From Paenibacillus dendritiformis (GTDB lineage: Bacteria > Bacillota > Bacilli > Paenibacillales > Paenibacillaceae): 64,000 bases of DNA. The translations under genes and the position numbers were made by a program. Under the pieces are notes generated by a model. It ran no database searches, had not been told where the DNA came from, and was given only the letters and a program-made list of their open reading frames with translations. Below, in pieces: positions 17,383 to 23,662 of the stretch. Where the stretch lies: contig NZ_LDIG01000131.1 in NCBI RefSeq assembly GCF_015845845.1, forward strand, positions 46,936 to 110,935, given 5' to 3'. Position 1 is the first letter of the stretch. Every line of letters begins with the position of its first letter.

Positions 17383-17986
17383 GGCCGCCCTCCTGTATGC
17401 CAAGCTGGATAATAAGCTGAACTTCGCCTATCGGCATGGATAGCCGCTCGGCAATCTGACCCGCCGGCACCTGCTCGTCGGCCAGAGCGAACAGCTCCGG
17501 GTACCGGCTGCGGATCGAAGGAGGCTCCGGCGCCCCGGATTCCGCTTGCGCTTCCGTATCCGGGCTGGCCTCCGCCTCCGGAGGAAGGGCTCCGGCCTCC
17601 GCCGGCATGGATGAATGCTGCGCTGCCGCCTGCGCCGCTTCCTCCATCTGCGGCGGGGAAGCCTGTCCGTTCCATAAGCGGACGGCCTGCTGCTCCGCCA
17701 CACGCGCTTCCAGAGCCGCATGCCGTTCCTCGCTTCGGCTCCATCTTTGCTCAAGCTGGTCGATTCGCTTCCTCAGCGCCTCGTCCGTCATCTGCCCCTC
17801 TTTTTTCATCCGCTCAATCATGCTGATCAATTTCTCGTTATCGGATTCCAGCTCTCGCATATAATGCTCAAGCGTCTCCTCCATATTGCGCCGAAGCTCG
17901 GTGCTGTCGTTCCCCGTTCTCGGCCTGAGCAGGCCGAGAACGACAAGGACCGCCCCCAGCAGCGCTACATAGATCCAAGGTCCCAT
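17375..17986 (-). CDS. swrB: SwrB/YlxL-like membrane protein
   Basis: 203 residues. A single N-terminal membrane segment (WIYVALLGAVLVVLGLL), then a charged coiled coil (ELRRNMEETLEHYMRELESD ...), an Ala/Glu/Pro-rich linker, and a C-terminal helix-turn-helix-like end (YPELFALADEQVPAGQIAER then LSMPIGEVQLIIQLG). This layout and its place between sigD and rpsB match B. subtilis SwrB (YlxL), which promotes flagellar export-gate activation and swarming. Sequence similarity is mainly architectural, so the symbol is by synteny. ATG at 17986 after AGGAGGTG; the longer open frame upstream crosses a terminator. Confidence 0.7.
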   Translation of the reverse strand: MGPWIYVALLGAVLVVLGLLRPRTGNDSTELRRNMEETLEHYMRELESDNEKLISMIERMKKEGQMTDEALRKRIDQLEQRWSRSEERHAALEARVAEQQAVRLWNGQASPPQMEEAAQAAAQHSSMPAEAGALPPEAEASPDTEAQAESGAPEPPSIRSRYPELFALADEQVPAGQIAERLSMPIGEVQLIIQLGIQEGGRD

Positions 17987-18092
17987 CGCGGGCACCTCCT
18001 TTTCGGCTGCGTTCAGACTCTTCGCGGCCCCATGCGAATGCGTGGCGTCCCTCTCCTGTTCCGCCCGCGCCCGCCATAGCCGCCAATACGGC

Positions 18093-18139
18093 AAAAAAGG
18101 CAACGCGGCACCTTGTGCGACAAGGCGGTCAGCGTTACC
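18093..18139 (-). terminator. Strong intrinsic terminator downstream of the 18143-18472 gene
   Basis: On the minus strand GGTAACGC pairs with GCGTTGCC at the base and CCTTG with CAAGG at the top, followed by six T. It lies 4 bases past a stop codon and would end transcription coming from the fla/che side before the SwrB-like gene. Confidence 0.75.
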
Positions 18140-18142
18140 GAT

Positions 18143-18472
18143 TCAGCACGTAAAATCAATATGCTTTCCTTTGTAAGGGTGCTCTGCGGGAACAGCCGCA
18201 GGAGGAGCTGCCGTCTCCTCCTCTGCCGGCTCCGGCTCGTGGCCGGAGCCATCCGCGCGCGATTGGTCTCGCTTGCCCTCATCCCGGATCCGGGCTTCCT
18301 GCGCAGTTTCTACTTGCTCGTTGCGCTCGCGCCGCTTTTTCGTCATCTTCTCCGCTTGCTCGTTCAAGAGCAGCTGTTCGGTAGCAGGCCGCTGCTGCTG
18401 CTGTTGATGAACCGCCGATGCCTCTTGCGTCCGGGTTAATGCGATTTGCAGTTCTACCGGCTTTACATTCAT
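18143..18472 (-). CDS. Hypothetical hydrophilic protein between fla/che and swrB-like gene
   Basis: 109 residues, no hydrophobic segment. The N-terminus (MNVKPVELQIALTRTQEASA) looks conserved and globular-helical. It is followed by a Gln run (QQQQQ), a strongly charged helical stretch (NEQAEKMTKKRRERNEQVET) and an acidic/Pro/Ala tail ending HPYKGKHIDFTC. ATG at 18472 preceded by GGGGTGATGAG; the frame is open a little further but without a ribosome binding site. I do not recognise the family. Its placement beside the motility operon suggests a related role, which is only inference. Confidence 0.65.
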   Translation of the reverse strand: MNVKPVELQIALTRTQEASAVHQQQQQRPATEQLLLNEQAEKMTKKRRERNEQVETAQEARIRDEGKRDQSRADGSGHEPEPAEEETAAPPAAVPAEHPYKGKHIDFTC

Positions 18473-18574
18473 CTCATCACCCCAGCCTTCTCCTATAGAC
18501 GTGGAACACATCTAAACGCGAACTTGCACTACAGTAAGATTGCGAAGCCCACGGCTTGGGGCGCCCTCTGGTTT

Positions 18575-18795
18575 ACGCCGCTATACGTTGCCGTACGCCG
18601 CAATAATCTGCCGTATGATTGCCTTGCGTTTGCTGTACGTCCCCATATGCCTCTATTTGTTGCCGTACGGGTGCCATTTCCATCTGGCGCTGTATGCTGT
18701 CGCACTACTTCCACCCGTTTCCATATGGTGCTATACGCTATCCACGGATTCCACTCGCTTCCATGTGACTCTACACGTTGCCGCAGCCGCTCTCG
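18575..18795. repeat. Degenerate tandem array, about 12-13 bp period
   Basis: A run of diverged short units built on TGCCGTAYG / TTCCATNTG / GCTATACG words, repeating about every 12 or 24-25 bases. Examples are GTTGCCGTACG, CTGCCGTATG, TGCTGTACG, TTGCCGTACGG and TTTCCATATGG. No coding signal. It directly precedes the 187-bp element at 18803. Confidence 0.5.
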
Positions 18796-18802
18796 GTCGC
18801 TC

Positions 18803-18989
18803 AAAAATCCTGCAAAACTGCAGTTTATTGGGGAGCGCACGGTCAGTGCGCCGGGATTCCTGCAAAAATACAGGAATTCTCACCGTATCGCTTATAAACT
18901 AGAGATTTTGAGTAAAAAAGATGTAAAATAGCAGCAATTTCTTCGAAACTCCGTTTCATCGGCGCAAATTGCTGTACAAATGCAGGATT
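18803..18989 (+). repeat. 187-bp structured dispersed element, copy A
   Basis: Aligns without any gap to the minus strand of 57369-57556. Landmarks at identical offsets: AAAAATCCTGC(A/G)AAACTGCAG at the left end; ATTCCTG and AGGAAT around an A-rich 8-9 nt loop at offset 54; AAAAAGATG near offset 114; GCAGCAATTT; and TGCAGGATT at the right end. The ends are inverted repeats (AATCCTGCA/TGCAGGATT). An inner inverted pair CAGCAATTT/AAATTGCTG is also seen. It holds no gene. Confidence 0.7.
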
Positions 18990-19016
18990 GGCTACTCGCT
19001 CGACAGTGTTTTGGCC

Positions 19017-19290
19017 TTAGTCACCACACTAGTCACCACACTTAGTCACCACGTTAGTGACCACGCCAGTCATTACGCTAGTCATTGCGCTAGTCATTGC
19101 GCTAGTCATTGCGCTAGTGAGCACACTAGTCACCATCCCAGTCAATACTCTAGTCACAACATTAGTTCTACATCAGTTCTACATTAGTTCTACATCAGTC
19201 ACTATGCCAGTCATTACATTAGTCACTACATTAATCACCACGCCTGTCATCCGCCAATCATCACGCCAACCATCACGCCAGCCATGAACG
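19017..19290. repeat. 12-bp minisatellite, about 23 copies
   Basis: Head-to-tail units, mostly 12 bp (a few 11 or 13), consensus YTAGTCAYYACR. Three consecutive perfect copies of CTAGTCATTGCG lie at 19078-19113, and a block of three 11-bp TYAGTTCTACA units at 19162-19194. Units toward the right degenerate to CCAATCATCACG. There are no unique spacers, so it is not a CRISPR. With the flanking array and element it fills the 883-bp gap 18473-19355. Confidence 0.9.
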
Positions 19291-19355
19291 GCCACGAGCA
19301 GGCCGAAACGAAACGCATGACGAAGCGGCCGCGTTACACGCTCCCAAACTAACCC

Positions 19356-20762
19356 TTATAAATAAGAAGACATTGTAATGTCGCCGTCTAGCATCCGGAA
19401 GGAGACCCTCTTCGCGGCATCCTTCACATATCGCGTGTTGCGGCCGATGACGATTTTGGCCCCGCCATATATCACATTGAACACGTCGACCGAAGCCGAA
19501 GCGGTGTCTTCCAACATCTTCTCAATCTCGAACATGCGCTCGCGCATCTCCGATTGCTGCTCCACGGCTTGCTTCTTGGTGGAAGTCAGCTTGATCCGCA
19601 TCGCCAATTTATCGCCCGTCAGTTGGCCTGCAGACGCCATCTGATCCAAAATGCGAAGCGCTTTCTCCGTTTTCTCTAAATTTTCCATGCTCGTTTTGAA
19701 TTTGTGGCGGAGCTCCATCAACTCGTTCCGCAGCTCCGGCTGCACGCCCACCTCGATCGTCGTCGCGGTGGACATCGAATTGCCGATCGTGCGGGCGATG
19801 ACCTTTTCTCCCGCTTGAATCAGGCCTCCGACGATAAGCCCTTTCGTGCCTTGGCAGATGACCTGCTTGCCTGCCCGTATCGTAGCATGCATAATGCTCT
19901 GCGTGACCATGACATCTGTCGCCGCATATACGTTCGCTTCCTGAATGAAAGTGCATTTTACATGAGTGCCCGCCTTGACATAGCCTTTGTTCCCGGCAAT
20001 GATGCCTCCGCTGATCTCGACGCAGCCGTCGGCCTCGATCTGCGCCCCTTCCACGCCCCCGTATACGCGGATATCGCCCGACGCTTTGACGCGAAAGCCG
20101 GTCAGGACATTGCCCCGGATCACGATGGTGCCGATAAAATCGATGTTGCCTGTCCGGTAGTCGACATCCCCGTTCACTTCATAGACCGGGAAGACGTTCA
20201 GCTTGTCCCGGTCCGTGAGCGAGACGAGGCCGTCAATCGCGGAATACATCGCTCTTTCTTCCGGATCGACGACGACGTTCTTCCCGATTTTGAATCTCGC
20301 GTCGCGTCCTCGCTTCGGCTTGATCGGCTCCCCCGTCACGGAGATGCCGGGGATGCCGTCGGTCGGAGGAATGCGCTGGGCAATCATCTGTCCTTTTCTT
20401 ACATTATCAAGCTGCTTGACTTCCTTCAGATCAACCGTTCCGTCTTCCTGCTCAACCGGCTTGTGATCCTGCTTGCCCGTGCGTACCAGGAGACGAACTG
20501 AGCCGTCTTCACCGTCTACGGGTGCCTTGCCATGAGCAATCATCGTTGCGCCGCGCGCAAAGGCTTGCGGATTCGAAGCAATCTCCTGCAGTACCCGCGT
20601 TTGGATGCCGAAGCGTATGTTGTTGCTGTGCAGCAATGTCTCCAGCTGTTCCGCAGTGCATTGAAACGTGGGCTCGAATTTGGCAAATTGAATATAGCCA
20701 TATAGCTTGTCCTCAGAAATCGTAACTTCTACATAGTCTTCCAAAGCCACTGCCGTACTCAC
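19356..20762 (-). CDS. DUF342 / FapA-family protein at the end of the fla/che operon
   Basis: 468 residues. The N-terminal domain (VEVTISEDKLYGYIQF ... MIAHGKAPVDGEDG) and the central right-handed beta-helix of short repeats (NVLTGFRVKASGDIRVYGGV then EGAQIEADGCVEISGGIIAG) are diagnostic of the polymerase-like/FapA (DUF342) family. The C-terminal third is helical and probably coiled coil, ending RFMLDGDITMSSYL-like (RVSFRMLDGDITM). Family function is poorly defined; Vibrio FapA links glucose signalling to flagellar placement. GTG start at 20762 after AAAGGGGGA. It follows sigD by 55 bp. Confidence 0.85.
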   Translation of the reverse strand: MSTAVALEDYVEVTISEDKLYGYIQFAKFEPTFQCTAEQLETLLHSNNIRFGIQTRVLQEIASNPQAFARGATMIAHGKAPVDGEDGSVRLLVRTGKQDHKPVEQEDGTVDLKEVKQLDNVRKGQMIAQRIPPTDGIPGISVTGEPIKPKRGRDARFKIGKNVVVDPEERAMYSAIDGLVSLTDRDKLNVFPVYEVNGDVDYRTGNIDFIGTIVIRGNVLTGFRVKASGDIRVYGGVEGAQIEADGCVEISGGIIAGNKGYVKAGTHVKCTFIQEANVYAATDVMVTQSIMHATIRAGKQVICQGTKGLIVGGLIQAGEKVIARTIGNSMSTATTIEVGVQPELRNELMELRHKFKTSMENLEKTEKALRILDQMASAGQLTGDKLAMRIKLTSTKKQAVEQQSEMRERMFEIEKMLEDTASASVDVFNVIYGGAKIVIGRNTRYVKDAAKRVSFRMLDGDITMSSYL

Positions 20763-20817
20763 GAAAAATCCCCCTTTCGGTTTTATCGGTTTGCCTTCGT
20801 GCCCCTCTAGTTGTCAT

Positions 20818-21603
20818 TTACGCTTCCAGCAGCATGCTCTTATGCTTTTCCAATGCCGTTCGGAGACGCAAAATCGCTTTGGAATGAAGCTGGGAAATGC
20901 GGGAAGGAGACAGCGACATCACTTCGGCAATCTCGCTCAGAGACAGATCCTCGTAATAGAAGAGCGAGATGACCATCCGCTCCTTCTCGGTCAGCTTCTC
21001 GATTCCATAGATAAGCGATTCCTTCAAGTAGTGCTCGTTCACTTTGCTTTCCGGGTTCTTCGCCTTTTCATCCACCAATAACGACAGGCGCGTCTCGGAT
21101 TCATCCTCGCGGATCGGGTCCTCCAATGAGCAGACGGACATAATGTTCACGTCATGCAGCATCCCCTGGAATTCTTGCTCGCTCACATTCAAATATTCGC
21201 TCATTTCACTGTCCGATACGGACCGCAAATACCGCTGCTCAAGCTGCTGGTAGGCCTCCTCGATTTTTTTCGCCTTCTCCCGCACCGAACGCGGGACCCA
21301 ATCGCCCTGCCGCAGACCGTCCAGAATAGCTCCGCGCACGCGCCAGGAGGCGTATGTCTCGAACTGGAGGCCGCGCTGGTAGTCGAACTTCTCGATCGCG
21401 TCGATCAGGCCCATGACGCCGTGGCTGGATAGATCGTCCTTGCTGACGTTGCGGGGCAGCCCGGCGGCGAGCTTGTTGGCGACGAATTCGACGATGGGCA
21501 AGTGAATTTCGATAAGTTGTTTCTTCGCCTCGACATCCCCATTATCCTTCCACTGTTCCCAAAGCTCATAATGAGAGCACGGTTTGATTTTCTGAACGCT
21601 CAC
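20818..21603 (-). CDS. sigD: Flagellar sigma factor SigD/FliA (sigma-28)
   Basis: 261 residues. Directs transcription of late flagellar, chemoreceptor and autolysin genes. Region 2: DDLSSHGVMGLIDAIEKFDY then GLQFETYASWRVRGAILDGL and DWVPRSVR. Region 3: the EEAYQQLEQRYLRSVSDSEM area. Region 4: LTEKERMVISLFYYEDLSLS then EIAEVMSLSPSRISQLHSKA. This is the FliA-type layout. Near the end of the fla/che operon, as in B. subtilis, where distance from the promoter affects SigD level. Confidence 0.97.
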   Translation of the reverse strand: MSVQKIKPCSHYELWEQWKDNGDVEAKKQLIEIHLPIVEFVANKLAAGLPRNVSKDDLSSHGVMGLIDAIEKFDYQRGLQFETYASWRVRGAILDGLRQGDWVPRSVREKAKKIEEAYQQLEQRYLRSVSDSEMSEYLNVSEQEFQGMLHDVNIMSVCSLEDPIREDESETRLSLLVDEKAKNPESKVNEHYLKESLIYGIEKLTEKERMVISLFYYEDLSLSEIAEVMSLSPSRISQLHSKAILRLRTALEKHKSMLLEA

Positions 21604-21618
21604 CGACAGTCAGCCTCC

Positions 21619-22056
21619 TTACTTTTGTGTCAGGTGACGAACGGCTTGTGCCAATTGCCCCGCATCCGGCAGCGGTTCTTTGGTCACGAGCTTGGGCGGG
21701 TTTAACGGTTGAAATGCTGTTCCGTCATCGTCTTCCCGCTCGGTTGGCTTCTCCTCGTTGGACACCGTTCGCAGCATCTCGTGGAGCATGTCGCTCTCAT
21801 CCGGCGTCGTCATATCGACCAGACTTCCTTTGTCCTCCGCGTTCGGCGCCAACGAGTCCGCCTGAGCGTCAGGCGCGCCCAGCACGCCCGCCGCGAAACG
21901 GATCGCGAACCCAAGCGCGAACCAGGCGGCAAATGCGATCGCCGCGCGAATCAGACTGGTTGTCCACAAATTGCTGCTCCAAGAAAGTAATAAAGTGATG
22001 ACAAATCCGACGATACCGACTATGAAATTCCAACGAATCGTTCCTCTCATCGTCAT
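21619..22056 (-). CDS. Hypothetical membrane protein between cheD and sigD
   Basis: 145 residues. Two hydrophobic segments in the first 65 residues (WNFIVGIVGFVITLLLSW and SLIRAAIAFAAWFALGFAIR), then a hydrophilic acidic tail with DESDMLHEMLRTVSNEEKPT and PKLVTKEPLPDAGQLAQAVR. The start ATG overlaps the cheD stop (ATGA), and AAGGAG lies 9 bases upstream, so it is translated with the chemotaxis genes. B. subtilis has no gene at this position. I do not recognise the family; a membrane-tethered motility accessory is a guess from context. Confidence 0.75.
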   Translation of the reverse strand: MTMRGTIRWNFIVGIVGFVITLLLSWSSNLWTTSLIRAAIAFAAWFALGFAIRFAAGVLGAPDAQADSLAPNAEDKGSLVDMTTPDESDMLHEMLRTVSNEEKPTEREDDDGTAFQPLNPPKLVTKEPLPDAGQLAQAVRHLTQK

Positions 22057-22547
22057 ATTTCCTTTACTCCCTGTTGTACGCTTCGAATATGGAGCACGCC
22101 GTCATCACAGCGCAATTCAATCGTTCGCCCGTATGATCCGCCCGTATCCTCCGCCAACAACGGAATGCCGTACTGATCCAGCAGCTGTTTGCAAATTTCC
22201 ACATTGCGCGGACCGATTCGCATCATTTCATTGTTGGAGGCAAAAGCGAACATCTGGGCTCCGCCCGCCATTTTGGCCTGGAGTCTCGCCTGCCTGGCCC
22301 CTTCGGCTTCCATGCGCCGCAGCAGCTCGGGCACGGCCGTATCGGCATATTTGGCGATATTGACCGTACCTTCCCGCGCAATAGCCGAGGAGGGCAGCAT
22401 AATATGAGCCATGCCCGCAATCTTGGCGACGGGGTCGTACAACGTAAATCCGACACAGGAACCTAACCCGGTCGTGCGTATGGCTCCGATGCGGCATACA
22501 TTCAAATCGGCCATACCTACTTTGACAATCGTGGACTCTTCAATCAT
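22053..22547 (-). CDS. cheD: Chemoreceptor glutamine deamidase CheD
   Basis: 164 residues. Deamidates receptor glutamines and, in B. subtilis, is bound by CheC and CheY-P in an adaptation loop. Seen: the catalytic Cys in GLGSCVGFTLYDP, the His in AGMAHIMLPSS, FGGAQMF-like AKMAGGAQMFAFASNNEMM, and IGPRNVEICKQLL with GGSYGRTIEL near the end. ATG at 22547 lies inside the cheC stop region (8-base overlap) after GGGAGTG; a longer upstream frame exists but lies in cheC. Confidence 0.95.
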   Translation of the reverse strand: MIEESTIVKVGMADLNVCRIGAIRTTGLGSCVGFTLYDPVAKIAGMAHIMLPSSAIAREGTVNIAKYADTAVPELLRRMEAEGARQARLQAKMAGGAQMFAFASNNEMMRIGPRNVEICKQLLDQYGIPLLAEDTGGSYGRTIELRCDDGVLHIRSVQQGVKEI

Positions 22548-23163
22548 GTAAAGGCACTCCCAAGGCGGCAAATATTTTGGAAAAAGAGTCCGGATCGGGA
22601 ATCAGGAAAAAGGTGCCCTGCACTTCGTCGCAGCCTTCCAAAAACTTCGTGTCGATGAGCAGCGCGCTGTCTCCCATTTCCCCGTATTGAAGTATGCCGT
22701 AATTCAACACCGCTCCCGCCATATCAATCGCAAGCTGGGGTACCGTCGGAGACATCGTCATGCGGGTGAAGTCTGCCAGCGAGGACAAGTACGACCCGGC
22801 CAAAATATTGCCGATTTCGCCCAGGGCCGACAGCTCCATCTCCGAGAACCATTCCCCTTCCTCCAACGGCACCGCTGCCAGATAGGAGAGCAGCATCTTG
22901 GCCGCCTCCGGATCGAACATGAAGAAAAGATGGCCGGGCGCATCGCCCTCAACCCGGAAATAAATCGCGATAACCACCTGCTCCGGCCCGCCGACCTCGT
23001 CGGCGATGCAATCAAACGGCATCAGGCGCACTTGGGGCACCTTCATATCGATGGTCCGGTTAAGCAAGCGGGACAGCGCCGTGGCGGCATTGCCGGCGCC
23101 GATGTTCCCCACTTCCTTCAGGACATCCATCTTGAAGGCGCCCAGATGTTCATACAGATGCAC
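22540..23163 (-). CDS. cheC: CheY-P phosphatase CheC
   Basis: 207 residues. Dephosphorylates CheY-P and partners CheD. Both active-site repeats are present: DVLKEVGNIGAGNAATALSR near the N-terminus and MELSALGEIGNILAGSYLSS about 100 residues later, each with the E...N pair. GTG start at 23163 after AGAGG, 4 bases past the cheW stop. The cheW-cheC-cheD-sigD order follows B. subtilis. Confidence 0.95.
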   Translation of the reverse strand: MHLYEHLGAFKMDVLKEVGNIGAGNAATALSRLLNRTIDMKVPQVRLMPFDCIADEVGGPEQVVIAIYFRVEGDAPGHLFFMFDPEAAKMLLSYLAAVPLEEGEWFSEMELSALGEIGNILAGSYLSSLADFTRMTMSPTVPQLAIDMAGAVLNYGILQYGEMGDSALLIDTKFLEGCDEVQGTFFLIPDPDSFSKIFAALGVPLHD

Positions 23164-23167
23164 TGGG

Positions 23168-23629
23168 CTATGCCTCTAGCTGCTCAAGCTTAATAATTTC
23201 GCTTTTGTTGAGCACTTCGGCCAGATTGAGCATGATGAGAAGGCGGTCCTCCCCGATTTTCGCTACGCCGCGCAAATATTTCGCTTGAATGCCGCCCACG
23301 ATTTCCGGTGCCGGCTCAATGTGATCCTCATTGATGTCGATGACGTCGCTCGCATTATCGACGATGAAGCCGACCTCCAGATCACCGTGCGCCACAATGA
23401 TTATCCGTGTCTGATCCGTCGCTTCCGCCTCCGGCAAGCCGAAGCGGCCGCGAAGATCGATGACCGGAATGACGACCCCGCGCAGATTGATGACTCCTTT
23501 GATGAAATCATAGGTTTTCGGCACGCGGGTAATCGGCATCATCCGCTCAATCGTCTTCACTTTCTCCACTTCGACGCCATATTCTTCCGTCCCCAACATA
23601 AAGACCACGACTTTCATATCCTCTGCCAT
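23168..23629 (-). CDS. cheW: Chemotaxis coupling protein CheW
   Basis: 153 residues. Couples receptors to CheA. CheW fold landmarks: VFMLGTEEYGVEVEKVKTIE, MMPITRVPKTYDFIKGVINL then RGVVIPVIDLRGRFGLPEAE, and GFIVDNASDVIDI. ATG preceded by GAGGAGG. Confidence 0.97.
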   Translation of the reverse strand: MAEDMKVVVFMLGTEEYGVEVEKVKTIERMMPITRVPKTYDFIKGVINLRGVVIPVIDLRGRFGLPEAEATDQTRIIIVAHGDLEVGFIVDNASDVIDINEDHIEPAPEIVGGIQAKYLRGVAKIGEDRLLIMLNLAEVLNKSEIIKLEQLEA

Positions 23630-23662
23630 GACCGTTCCTCCTCATAACTTGATATGTAGCGG

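Noticed and set aside
18969..19287. Repeat-encoded proteins with SHCA or ALVI repeats across the minisatellite
   Set aside because: Open frames result from the 12-bp period lacking stops; no ribosome binding site, and composition is unlike any neighbour.
19017..19290. CRISPR array
   Set aside because: Units are contiguous 12-bp repeats without unique spacers, and no cas gene is nearby.
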